A DNA stretch of 64,000 nucleotides from CAVYGM01 sp963768025 (GTDB taxonomy: Bacteria; Bacteroidota; Bacteroidia; Cytophagales; Spirosomataceae), in NCBI GenBank assembly GCA_963768025.1, contig CAVYGM010000025.1, positions 1 to 64,000 of the forward strand, given 5' to 3'. Positions 1-8,892 of the stretch are shown piece by piece. The position numbers and the translations under genes were made by a program. How positions within the stretch are numbered: position 1 is the stretch's first letter; the number at the start of each line of letters is the position of its first letter. The notes beneath the pieces were generated by a model. The model did no database searches. It saw only the letters and a program-made list of their open reading frames with translations, and was not told the origin of the DNA.

Positions 1-3000
1 ATGAAGCGTCGGCCTGAAACATGCCCTCAATTGTACCTTACTGGAATTGAAATCCTCTGGATGACAGTAACCAACATACGCGAACCTTAAACCCTCAATT
101 GTACCTTACTGGAATTGAAATTCGATCTGACTGAGTGTCGATACCTCGAACGGCTGTTTCCCTCAATTGTACCTTACTGGAATTGAAATGGTGGACCAAA
201 GGCATAGCCTTGCAGATGAGGCAGCTTTTCCCTCAATTGTACCTTACTGGAATTGAAATTCAAACAGGTGCAGACGCCTTCATTCGGCCGCGCTGCGGCC
301 CTCAATTGTACCTTACTGGAATTGAAATGGGTGTTTTCCAACCGGGCCTGCCACTCGAACAGACCCCTCAATTGTACCTTACTGGAATTGAAATATTACC
401 CTTTCCTTATCGTTTGCGCCAGATGGCCGTCCCCTCAATTGTACCTTACTGGAATTGAAATTGAACGCATAGGTTATAGCAAAAAAGGCAGATCATCCCT
501 CAATTGTACCTTACTGGAATTGAAATGAGGCCGGTTTCTGGCCGGTCTCCTGTTTTATTTCTCCCTCAATTGTACCTTACTGGAATTGAAATTCGGCTGC
601 TGTCCACCCGGCACACGAGCATGGGGTACCCTCAATTGTACCTTACTGGAATTGAAATAAGCTACGAACATTGGCCGCCCGGTAAAGGCGGGGGCCCTCA
701 ATTGTACCTTACTGGAATTGAAATTCATGGCAGACTCCGCCATCCATTCCACAGATAGGCCCCCTCAATTGTACCTTACTGGAATTGAAATTAGAGTTTA
801 TCACCGCAATACGATACCAGCGCGAAGCCCTCAATTGTACCTTACTGGAATTGAAATTTGAGAGCCTGCTGTATAGCGTGATTATGCTCTTACCCCTCAA
901 TTGTACCTTACTGGAATTGAAATAAGAATGGGAAAAACGAAACGTTCGGTCCTGACCCCCCTCAATTGTACCTTACTGGAATTGAAATAATGAAGAGGCG
1001 CTAAACCCTGCTAAAGAAAAAGCACCCTCAATTGTACCTTACTGGAATTGAAATATCCATCCGTAGGCAGAAATGAGCGCTACGTGAACCCCCTCAATTG
1101 TACCTTACTGGAATTGAAATATAAAATATCTACCCAGTCAGGCTGATTCAAGTAACCACCCCCTCAATTGTACCTTACTGGAATTGAAATACGAGGAGGA
1201 ACTGACGGCCAGTTGCGGCCGAGCGCGGCCCTCAATTGTACCTTACTGGAATTGAAATGTTACTAGTGCGGAAGGTAAACGGCTGGCGTCTAAGCACCCT
1301 CAATTGTACCTTACTGGAATTGAAATATGGGCTTGACGCATTGGACGAAAAGGCAGCGGCACTTCCCTCAATTGTACCTTACTGGAATTGAAATGGGGGA
1401 TCGTTTGAAGCGTCCACTTCTAGCCCGGACCCTCAATTGTACCTTACTGGAATTGAAATGTGCCGAGCAATTGCATATGGCTCCTGCGAAACGGCACTCC
1501 CTCAATTGTACCTTACTGGAATTGAAATTGGATTACGTGGATGAGTTTTTTGCCTGGTGCCTTCTTCCCCTCAATTGTACCTTACTGGAATTGAAATTGG
1601 ATTACGTGCATGGTTCTTTGCTGATCTCCGTCCCCTCAATTGTACCTTACTGGAATTGAAATAGCTTGTGGCGTACGCAAATAACTGATGGTATTCTCCC
1701 TCAATTGTACCTTACTGGAATTGAAATTTGGAAATAGCAAAGCCGTGAGACTCGCCGCACTTCGTCCCTCAATTGTACCTTACTGGAATTGAAATTTGCT
1801 GGTAAAAGCCGGTACTGCTTTTCATAGTCGATCCCCTCAATTGTACCTTACTGGAATTGAAATTACGCGGCATCCGCAGGTGTAGGCAACGCCTATCTAC
1901 GCCCTCAATTGTACCTTACTGGAATTGAAATGTGAGCAACGGACCCAAGCCACTGCCCGCCAAAGTAACCCCTCAATTGTACCTTACTGGAATTGAAATG
2001 CCAGAAGGATGATGAACCCCGCGCGCATAGTCTCGCGCCCTCAATTGTACCTTACTGGAATTGAAATGCACATTCGGACAACTGAACACGTGGTACTGCA
2101 AACTTCCCTCAATTGTACCTTACTGGAATTGAAATTAGATATCCGGAGTGTGTCGGCAACGCCTTAGCATACGCCCTCAATTGTACCTTACTGGAATTGA
2201 AATATCACAACGCACCCAGCCGTACGCCCGGCAGAATACACCCCTCAATTGTACCTTACTGGAATTGAAATGTGCCAGAGAGTATGATCGAACCCAGCGC
2301 CGAAAGCTCGCCCCTCAATTGTACCTTACTGGAATTGAAATGCACATTGCACATACACGTCGTATGCAAACTGCTATTCCCTCAATTGTACCTTACTGGA
2401 ATTGAAATATGTATTCGAGTGGTCCCATACTTACCGCGGGCATGCCCTCAATTGTACCTTACTGGAATTGAAATCTGGATACGGCTATGTCGTGTCCCGC
2501 TTCGTCCGTCGCCCTCAATTGTACCTTACTGGAATTGAAATATGCACAGTACTCATGAACCTTACCTGCACTACCGAGAGCCCTCAATTGTACCTTACTG
2601 GAATTGAAATATCGACAGGCGTAGCTGACAAATGCCAGGCTGAAATACCGCCCTCAATTGTACCTTACTGGAATTGAAATAACGAAGACGGCATCGCAAA
2701 GCGGTTCGTAATCGGACCCCTCAATTGTACCTTACTGGAATTGAAATAATTCGATGCCCAATCTACCCCCGCAGGATTTACGGCCCTCAATTGTACCTTA
2801 CTGGAATTGAAAATTGAAACAGATGGCCATCAAAATTAATCAGAGACCCTCAATTGTACCTTACTGGAATTGAAATTAGCCCAACACGTTTACCGGTGTG
2901 CCACCGATGAACCCCCTCAATTGTACCTTACTGGAATTGAAATTGCTCAGGCAAGTCGCCTACGCACCAGGACACCGACTGCCCCTCAATTGTACCTTAC

Positions 3001-4073
3001 TGGAATTGAAATACACGTTGGCATGTCGGCATCACTAACCCGGGTACCTCCCTCAATTGTACCTTACTGGAATTGAAATCGATAACGTGGCCCAGATTAC
3101 CGCCCATGGTGAACGGATCCCTCAATTGTACCTTACTGGAATTGAAATAGTTTTCCAATAATCTCGCTATTAAGCAAAAACCTGACCCTCAATTGTACCT
3201 TACTGGAATTGAAATTAGAACCGCAGTATTACAATTATAGCGCGGACAGCCGACCCTCAATTGTACCTTACTGGAATTGAAATGTCGGGTAGAAGCAGCC
3301 GCTTCCGGTCATCGTAGCACCCTCAATTGTACCTTACTGGAATTGAAATAAGTACTATCAAAGCAGCCGCCTCGGCTCGATCCCCCCTCAATTGTACCTT
3401 ACTGGAATTGAAATATTGTAAGCACTTTCTGGGTACCGATTGCCTTATTGCCCTCAATTGTACCTTACTGGAATTGAAATACTGATGGCCAGGTCTGCAG
3501 CTCCCGCCACGATCGCCCTCAATTGTACCTTACTGGAATTGAAATAGGTCGACACGGCCTGAGCGGGAAAGGCTGTGATCCCCTCAATTGTACCTTACTG
3601 GAATTGAAATTGGATAATGGAGTAGCGTTCGGTGTCGAGGCATGGGGACCCCTCAATTGTACCTTACTGGAATTGAAATGCGTTCCACCAATCGCCAAAG
3701 ATTGCCGCCTTCTTCCCTCAATTGTACCTTACTGGAATTGAAATAGCACAAAGCAAGCAGGTATTGGATGAGGTGGAAAGCCCTCAATTGTACCTTACTG
3801 GAATTGAAATGCTATACGACGAAGGGGATTATGATCTTACAGAACCCTCAATTGTACCTTACTGGAATTGAAATTACGACCTTACAAGCCCTGCCATATC
3901 ATGTAATGTCCCCTCAATTGTACCTTACTGGAATTGAAATAGCAAATGGAATCCATTGCGCCTGCTGATCGCCTGCCCTCAATTGTACCTTACTGGAATT
4001 GAAATAGTACTTCCACCACTACGCAGAGTTTGACCCTACGGGACCCTCAATTGTACCTTACTGGAATTGAAAC
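1..4073 (+). CRISPR. CRISPR array, 61 repeats, truncated at left edge
   Basis: Sixty-one copies of a 30-bp repeat lie between 24 and 4073. The repeat begins CCCTCAATTG, continues TACCTTACTG and ends GAATTGAAAT. Spacers are 33-40 bp, all different, and positions 1-23 are the end of a further spacer, so the array continues off the left edge. The first 29 positions are identical in every copy read. Position 30 is T except in the copy at 2784 (A) and the last copy at 4044 (C). The ATTGAAA(C/T) end is the usual 5-prime handle of crRNAs from many type I-B and type III systems, which sets transcription as left to right and puts the leader and youngest spacers off the left edge. The divergent last repeat agrees with this. 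No cas gene is in the window, so the subtype is inferred only from repeat form. Confidence 0.98.
1864..2378 (+). repeat. Two serial, diverged four-spacer blocks inside the CRISPR array
   Basis: Numbering spacers from the first complete one (54-91), spacers 28-31 start at 1864, 1932, 2000 and 2068, and spacers 32-35 start at 2136, 2204, 2272 and 2342. Each member of the first block resembles the member four places later. 28/32 share ATCCG, GTGT and GGCAACGCCT in order. 29/33 share CAACG, ACCCA, GCC and GCCCG. 30/34 share GCCAGA, ATGAT, AACCC and CTCGC. 31/35 both begin GCACATT and share ACACGT and TGCAAACT. By hand alignment identity is about 65-75 percent with small indels, whereas the intervening repeats are identical. 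See findings for interpretation. Confidence 0.75.
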
Positions 4074-4138
4074 GAAGTCAATCAAAAGCTCGTATCTCAA
4101 ACCTGGAAATTTTGTCCAATAATTAGGGGGTTGGTACG

Positions 4139-4167
4139 GTACCTTCCATAAAGAGATGGATTGAAAC
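4139..4167 (+). repeat. Possible degenerate CRISPR repeat beyond the array end
   Basis: Sixty-five bases after the last repeat, the sequence GTACCTT (4139-4145) and then GGATTGAAAC (4158-4167) recall the central GTACCTT and terminal GGAATTGAAA of the repeat, but with extra bases between them and no recognisable left third. It may be a decayed older repeat or a chance match. The rest of 4074-4327 is AT-rich spacer DNA with no gene seen. Confidence 0.3.
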
Positions 4168-4327
4168 CCTACGAGATATTAGTGTGTGTAGAGTATGGTA
4201 GAGTCTTGCAAAGCACCGTTTTCAGCAACTTATTGAAAATTTTTTTTAGTAAATTCAGCCAACAAAACAGAAACCATCGCCTCCTTGGCCCGGAAGAAAA
4301 CTAATACGAAACAAAACAAGTATAACG

Positions 4328-4903
4328 ATGACGTTGCAATTCAAGATTCAGCTCAAAAACATTACCAAGCCGCCCGTTTGGCGGCGGGTGCTCGTGCCGG
4401 ATGAGTTCTCTTTTGAAGATTTTCATTTGGTGATTCAGGTAGCCTTCGGCTGGCAAAACTACCACATGTACCAGTTTTCGGATACGGGCTACGGTGCGGA
4501 TGAGATAATCGGGATTGTGGAGAATAGTGGCCTGGGCTTTTCGTTCGATGGCCCTTCCACGCGGGACGCTTCCCAGGTAAGGCTGTCGGAGATCTTTGGG
4601 GAGGTGGGGCAGGTGTATGTCTATATCTATGATTTCGGCGACGATTGGCTCCATCAGATTACGCTGGAAGCCATCACCGATCAACCCGTCGAGTCGCCAA
4701 AGCTTTTGGCTGCCAAGGGTGCGTGTCCGCCGGAGGACTGCGGTGGACCCTGGGGCTTCGAAAATCTTAAAGAGATACTGGCTGACCCTAAGCACAGTGA
4801 GCACAAAGACATGAAGAAATGGCTGGGATTGAAGCCGCGCCAACAGTGGGACCCCAATTTTGTGGACATAGCGGAGATAAAAGACATACTGTCCGACTTG
4901 TAA
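4328..4903 (+). CDS. pRiA4b ORF-3-like domain protein
   Basis: The 191-aa product matches the plasmid pRiA4b ORF-3-like family (PF07929). It opens with an alternating hydrophobic strand (TLQFKIQLKNI), followed by the family hallmark PPVWRRVLVPDEFSF (about residues 15-29), then FHLVIQVAFGWQNYHMYQF and, near residues 100-110, YDFGDDWLHQITLE, the usual conserved YDFGD.W.H block. A CPPEDCGG motif follows at about residue 135. Members occur on plasmids, beside IS1096-type elements and on chromosomes; their biochemical role is not established. The length fits the single-domain form. It is the first gene after the CRISPR trailer and reads away from the array. The family is clear; no function can be assigned. 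Confidence 0.85.
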   Translation: MTLQFKIQLKNITKPPVWRRVLVPDEFSFEDFHLVIQVAFGWQNYHMYQFSDTGYGADEIIGIVENSGLGFSFDGPSTRDASQVRLSEIFGEVGQVYVYIYDFGDDWLHQITLEAITDQPVESPKLLAAKGACPPEDCGGPWGFENLKEILADPKHSEHKDMKKWLGLKPRQQWDPNFVDIAEIKDILSDL

Positions 4904-5029
4904 AGGGCAGTATATATGGTATTTTTTTATCTTTTTCAGACAGTTATTTTTCTATTGTTGAACTTTCCCGTTTTTATTAATTTTTTTTGGGTTCTAATTC
5001 GTTACACTATTTTATAACAAACTAGCATT

Positions 5030-5551
5030 ATGCAAAGACGCGAGGCACTTAAAGGATTTGCGACCGCCGTAGCCGGGGTGGTTGCGCTACCCGCCTGGGC
5101 CACTGGTTGGAACGGAAAAAATCTGCCAAAGCAGGCATTTTTAACCCCGGCCGAAGACACCCTTCTGGCCGAGGTGGTGGAAACCATCATTCCGGTAACC
5201 GATACCCCCGGTGCAAAAGAACTGGGTGTGCACCGTTTCGTGCAGACGATGGTGAACGACTGCTACGATCAGAAGGCGCAGGAATCCTTCAAGACCGGTC
5301 TGGCGGCCCTGGATACATTCAGTCAGCAGATCTTCAAAAAACCTTTTATTGCCGGTACCCCTCAGCAACGGATCTACATTCTGGAAGGAACCGAACTGAG
5401 TGACGATCCGGCCAAGAAAGCATTTTTTGGGATGGTCAAAGGCCTAACGATTCAAGGCTATATGTCATCAGAATACGTTATGACCAACCTTACCCACTAC
5501 GAAATGATCCCCGGTCGCTTCCACGGCTGCGTACCCGTCAAGCAATCTTAA
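5030..5551 (+). CDS. Gluconate 2-dehydrogenase subunit 3 family protein
   Basis: The 173-aa protein starts with a twin-arginine type signal (MQRREALKGFATAVAGVVAL followed by PAWA), so it is probably exported folded by the Tat system. The mature part has the subunit-3 pattern (PF13618): FLTPAEDTLLAEVVETIIP, then DTPGAKELGVHRFVQTMV, which fits a small helical partner of a GMC-type dehydrogenase. The following gene at 5702 is exactly such a GMC flavoprotein on the same strand, so the two very likely form a periplasmic sugar or sugar-alcohol dehydrogenase complex. No cytochrome c subunit is seen next to them. A promoter is not obvious; the upstream 126 bp is AT-rich with poly-T runs. The Tat signal presumably carries the flavoprotein partner across as a hitch-hiker, which is inference. 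Confidence 0.85.
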   Translation: MQRREALKGFATAVAGVVALPAWATGWNGKNLPKQAFLTPAEDTLLAEVVETIIPVTDTPGAKELGVHRFVQTMVNDCYDQKAQESFKTGLAALDTFSQQIFKKPFIAGTPQQRIYILEGTELSDDPAKKAFFGMVKGLTIQGYMSSEYVMTNLTHYEMIPGRFHGCVPVKQS

Positions 5552-5701
5552 TGGCTATCGGCTTTCGGCGGTCAGCTATCAGCAGTCGGCCTTTGTATCC
5601 GAGTAGTACGATCAGCCTCGGCATTATTGAGAATAACATCCAAGATCTACGAACAAAGAACTTAGCACACGAACTCAGAACCAAGAACCCAGAATTAATA
5701 A

Positions 5702-7435
5702 ATGCCCAATTTCAACATAGATAGTCAAAAAGCCCGGACTTACGATGTCATCGTTATCGGTTCGGGGATGAGTGGTGGCTGGGCCGCCAAGGAATTTACC
5801 GAGAAAGGACTCAAAACCCTCGTACTCGAACGGGGCCGGGATGTAAAACACAACGTAGACTACCCCACCACCAACATGATGCCCTGGGAGTTTGACCACC
5901 GGGAACGCATGCCCAAGGATGTGGTAGATGCCAACCCGATCCAGAGCAAATGTTATAATTTTAAGGAATCGGCCGCGCACTTTTTTATCCGCGATCAGGA
6001 CCAGCCTTACGTGCAGGAGAAGCCCTTCGACTGGATCAGGGGCTATCAGGTGGGGGGAAAGTCCATGCTATGGGCGCGCCAGACCCAGCGGTGGAGCAAG
6101 TACGACTTTGAAGGCCCGGCCCGTGATGGTTTTGCGGTGGAATGGCCCATCAGCTACGACGACATAGCTCCCTGGTATAGCTACGTGGAGAAGTTTGCGG
6201 GGATTACCGGTAATAAGGATGGCCTGGACGCCCTGCCCGACGGCGAGTTCCTGAAACCCCACGACATGACCTGCGTGGAAAAATATTTCAAGGAAAAAGT
6301 AGCCCAAAGCTATAAGGATCGGCACATCATTATTGGTCGCGCCGCGCACCTCACCGACCCGCAGCAAATCCACTACGACCAGGGACGGGCCCAGTGCCAG
6401 CACCGCACCATTTGCGAGCGGGGCTGTCCGTTTGGCGGTTTTTTCAGCGCCAATGCTTCTACCATACCCTGGGCGCTCAAAACCGGCAATATGACGCTAC
6501 GGCCGCACTCGGTGGTGCATTCGATCATTTATGATGATAAGAAAGGGGCCGGCAAAGCGACGGGTGTGCGCGTGATCGACGCCAATACGAAGGAAATGAT
6601 GGAGTTTTATGCCAAGGTAATTTTCGTGAATGCGGCTGCCATTAACTCCAACCTCATCCTGCTCAACTCCACCTCCTCGCGCTTCCCCAACGGCCTCGGC
6701 AACGACAGTGGGACGCTGGGCAAGTACTTTGCTTTCCACAACTACCGCGCCCGGGTATCGGGTGAGTACGACGGCTTCCTGGACTCGACTACCGACGGAC
6801 GCCGTCCCAACGGCAGCTACATTCCGCGCTTCCGCAACCTCTACAAGCAGGAAACGAGTGGTCCGGCGTCCCAGTTTCTCCGTGGCTACGCGGCAGGCTT
6901 CAGCGCCAATCGTAGCTCTCGGGCCGACCGTGGTGGGTTAGGCGCTTCCCTGAAGGACAGCCTGCTGCACCCAACCGAGGGCAACTGGCACGTAGGATCG
7001 CACATGATGGGTGAAACCATCCCGAAAGAAAGCAACTACATTGCCCTTGACCCCAATCTGAAAGATCCGTACGGCCTACCCCAATTGAAGTTCAACGTAG
7101 CCTACGACGATAACGACGAGAGGATGGTAAAGGACTACATCGAACAGATCACCGAGATGTTCACGATGGCAGGCTTTACCAATATCCGGGCCAATGACAG
7201 CAAGCAGGCCCCCGGCCTCGACATCCACGAAATGGGCGGGGTACGCATGGGCAAAGATCCCAAAACCTCCATGCTCAACAAGTGGCACCAACTCCACGCC
7301 GTTCCCAACGTATTCGTGACCGACGGGGCCAGCATGACCTCCACTTCTACGCAAAACCCGTCGCTGACCTACATGGCCTTCACGGCCCGGGCGGCTAATT
7401 ATGCCATGGAGGAAATGAAGAAGCGGAATCTGTAA
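5702..7435 (+). CDS. GMC family FAD-dependent oxidoreductase
   Basis: 577-aa glucose-methanol-choline oxidoreductase. The FAD dinucleotide motif is at residues 14-24 (DVIVIGSGMSGG), followed by the acidic end of the second strand (LVLERGR). The GMC substrate-domain signature appears as GYQVGGKSMLW. Toward the C-terminus, the GMC_oxred_C block reads HEMGGVRMGKDP, VFVTDGASMTSTSTQNPSLT and then the final helix. There is no signal peptide of its own. The subunit-3 partner ends 150 bp upstream, so this is probably the catalytic half of a two-subunit dehydrogenase oxidising sugars, sugar alcohols or glycosides (for example 3-keto-sugar formation). The exact substrate cannot be read from sequence. 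The 150-bp gap holds low-complexity direct repeats of the GAAC/CAGAA kind. Confidence 0.9.
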   Translation: MPNFNIDSQKARTYDVIVIGSGMSGGWAAKEFTEKGLKTLVLERGRDVKHNVDYPTTNMMPWEFDHRERMPKDVVDANPIQSKCYNFKESAAHFFIRDQDQPYVQEKPFDWIRGYQVGGKSMLWARQTQRWSKYDFEGPARDGFAVEWPISYDDIAPWYSYVEKFAGITGNKDGLDALPDGEFLKPHDMTCVEKYFKEKVAQSYKDRHIIIGRAAHLTDPQQIHYDQGRAQCQHRTICERGCPFGGFFSANASTIPWALKTGNMTLRPHSVVHSIIYDDKKGAGKATGVRVIDANTKEMMEFYAKVIFVNAAAINSNLILLNSTSSRFPNGLGNDSGTLGKYFAFHNYRARVSGEYDGFLDSTTDGRRPNGSYIPRFRNLYKQETSGPASQFLRGYAAGFSANRSSRADRGGLGASLKDSLLHPTEGNWHVGSHMMGETIPKESNYIALDPNLKDPYGLPQLKFNVAYDDNDERMVKDYIEQITEMFTMAGFTNIRANDSKQAPGLDIHEMGGVRMGKDPKTSMLNKWHQLHAVPNVFVTDGASMTSTSTQNPSLTYMAFTARAANYAMEEMKKRNL

Positions 7436-7465
7436 TTCAGGACACTACCTTCCCCTTTCCTTTGG

Positions 7466-7498
7466 GCCCGCATCGGTTGTTCCGGTGCGGGCTGTTTT
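7466..7498 (+). terminator. Rho-independent terminator after GMC gene
   Basis: GCCCGCATCGG (7466-7476) pairs with CCGGTGCGGGC (7482-7492) with one mismatch and a 5-nt loop, followed by TGTTTTAT. It lies 30 bp after the GMC oxidoreductase stop codon. Confidence 0.75.
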
Positions 7499-7561
7499 AT
7501 CTGAAAGAATTTAAAAAAATCAGAATTTGTTGTAGTTTTACTAAGAACAAATTGTTTGGTT

Positions 7562-7783
7562 ATGAGCCATGTACTGACTGTGCATACAGATTCGGATACC
7601 TTGCAAAAGGTGTTGGAACAACTGCTTTCACTGGGTGAGTTCGATTATGAAGTTGTTTCCGAAGAAGAAGCCACTGTTACTGAGCCTTCTTGGGAAACGT
7701 TAACCGCCGACGATTACCGAGCTATGATTCGGGCGCAGACCCCCACTATAAAAGCCAAATCTTTCAGGAATTATGAGGGGTAA
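7562..7783 (+). CDS. Small acidic protein, possible antitoxin
   Basis: 73-aa acidic protein starting at ATG 7562; a TTG two codons upstream is less likely. It has two predicted helical stretches around TLQKVLEQLLSLGEF, an acidic middle (EEEATVTEPSWE) and a basic C-terminal tail (KAKSFRNYEG). Size and charge pattern fit antitoxins of type II toxin-antitoxin pairs, where an N-terminal domain is followed by a toxin-binding tail. The reading frame that overlaps its stop codon starts like a MazF/PemK toxin but is cut short (see next entry), which supports the antitoxin reading. No named family is recognised with confidence. Confidence 0.55.
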   Translation: MSHVLTVHTDSDTLQKVLEQLLSLGEFDYEVVSEEEATVTEPSWETLTADDYRAMIRAQTPTIKAKSFRNYEG

Positions 7784-7856
7784 AGTCTCATCTCTGGAAA
7801 TAGTGGAAGTCAATTATCTTTTTCCAGATGGGAAATATCATCCACGATCGGCATGA
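7773..7856 (+). pseudogene. Remnant of a MazF/PemK-like toxin gene
   Basis: An ATG at 7773 overlaps the last codons of the upstream small gene and opens a 27-codon frame ending at a TGA. Its product includes LEIVEVNYLFPDGKYHPRSA, which resembles the start of PemK/MazF-like mRNA interferases (typically IVEVNF..PDG....HP). A usual toxin would continue for about 80-100 residues; here the frame stops at once. A second short frame just after (IHDRHDFYFYE) could be a shifted continuation. Family assignment rests on a short match, so it is tentative. The remaining DNA up to 8053 shows no gene. Confidence 0.35.
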
Positions 7857-8052
7857 CTTTTACTTCTATGAAACCCCTCATTAATCTATATAGTCTTCAA
7901 GTCTTGTACACTCTCTTACGCAGTAAAGGAGATTATGACGAATTTGTAACAGGCTAACGTACAAAAACGACAAACGGCCAATTTCATATTGTGGTAGAAT
8001 GCCCTTTGTAGTTTCCGAAAAGTCTCGTTCGTGAAAATATTCTTCCTGATTT

Positions 8053-8892
8053 TCAAGTGGTTCTTGGTGGCTCGTATGTCCCTCCCCCACCACGATATGG
8101 TGGAGTGTTTATTAAAAATTCAGCTACTTTTTGGTTAAGTTGAGTCAATGCATTTTTTGCAGATATTTTTGCTTCAACGTCGCCTTCCTCACTTATTTGC
8201 ATAAGGATTTTCCTTAGCGAAGTCAAATATTCTTCATTCCCTTGAAACCTTCTACCTAACCTTCTCATTTCATCGCTGTCTGCAATTTTGAGTATAAGTT
8301 TAATGGCTTTATTTGTGAATCCTATTTGGCTTATTAATTCTCTTTTTGAATCTAGATTTTCAGGAAACAATTGAGTTGCTGCGAATGCCGTGGTTATGGA
8401 TTCCGTCACCCAATTTATTTTCCAGTAATCTACGAATACACCTTCTTGATCTATCATGTTCTGGATAGAAAAAATCCTTGATAGAAAAAAATCATCACTA
8501 TATTTTATCTTTTCAAATTCTTTTTTAGTCTCAGAATTACCTTTTACAAATTCGTCATCTAGTTTCAGGTAGTCATTTTTTAATTGATCTACATCTTTCT
8601 TTGTTTGCTTAAATTGAATAACAAAATCTTTAAGGGAAACATACCCGAGGAGACCAATGAACAAGCCAATAAAAACAGTTGCTCCCCAAAAGTAAGTCCA
8701 TTGCTGCTTGAACATATCATTGTAATCTTGCAGCCGTTCATTAGTTCTTGCCAAATCCTTTCTTAAATCTTCATTCTGCCGCTCCAATAACTTTACTACC
8801 GGTGCAAGTGAATCCACGCGGGGAGCTGGGATATTTTGTGAATTGCAAATAAAAGCAAGAAGAAAAAATAAAATTGTGATGATAAATTTCAT
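8053..8892 (-). CDS. Secretory membrane protein with coiled coil, unknown function
   Basis: 279-aa protein of unknown family. It starts with a hydrophobic leader (MKFIITILFFLLAFICNS) that looks like a cleavable signal. A heptad-rich stretch at about residues 30-65 (LLERQNEDLRKDLARTNERL) suggests a coiled coil, then one membrane segment follows at about residues 70-90 (YFWGATVFIGLFIGLLGYV) and a second charged helical stretch (QTKKDVDQLKNDYLKLDDEF). The C-terminal 130 residues are helical and end in a glycine-rich tail (PPYRGGGGTYEPP). The gene is markedly AT-richer than its neighbours, which may mean recent acquisition. It stands alone, so context gives no role. Confidence 0.75.
   Translation of the reverse strand: MKFIITILFFLLAFICNSQNIPAPRVDSLAPVVKLLERQNEDLRKDLARTNERLQDYNDMFKQQWTYFWGATVFIGLFIGLLGYVSLKDFVIQFKQTKKDVDQLKNDYLKLDDEFVKGNSETKKEFEKIKYSDDFFLSRIFSIQNMIDQEGVFVDYWKINWVTESITTAFAATQLFPENLDSKRELISQIGFTNKAIKLILKIADSDEMRRLGRRFQGNEEYLTSLRKILMQISEEGDVEAKISAKNALTQLNQKVAEFLINTPPYRGGGGTYEPPRTT

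Noticed and set aside
1864..2378. Explaining the spacer blocks as sequencing noise
   Set aside because: Gene frames suggest roughly one indel per few kb, far too low for about 30 percent difference, and the repeats between the spacers are perfect.
1598..2650. Extension of the lag-4 spacer similarity to spacers 24-27 and 36-39
   Set aside because: Some short matches exist (for example GGTACTGC in 27 and 31), but offsets differ and gaps of up to ten bases are needed; chance cannot be excluded.
135..3968. Many open frames across the CRISPR array encoding repeated PQLYLTGIE or LNCTLLELK
   Set aside because: They are translations of the CRISPR repeat in different frames, with spacers between; no start signal or gene structure.
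5552..5701. Regulatory repeats between the subunit-3 and GMC genes
   Set aside because: The GAAC/CAGAA tracts are simple low-complexity DNA without symmetry or known motif.
7881..8093. Leftward 70-codon frame
   Set aside because: Overlaps the end of the membrane-protein gene in another frame and shows no family features.
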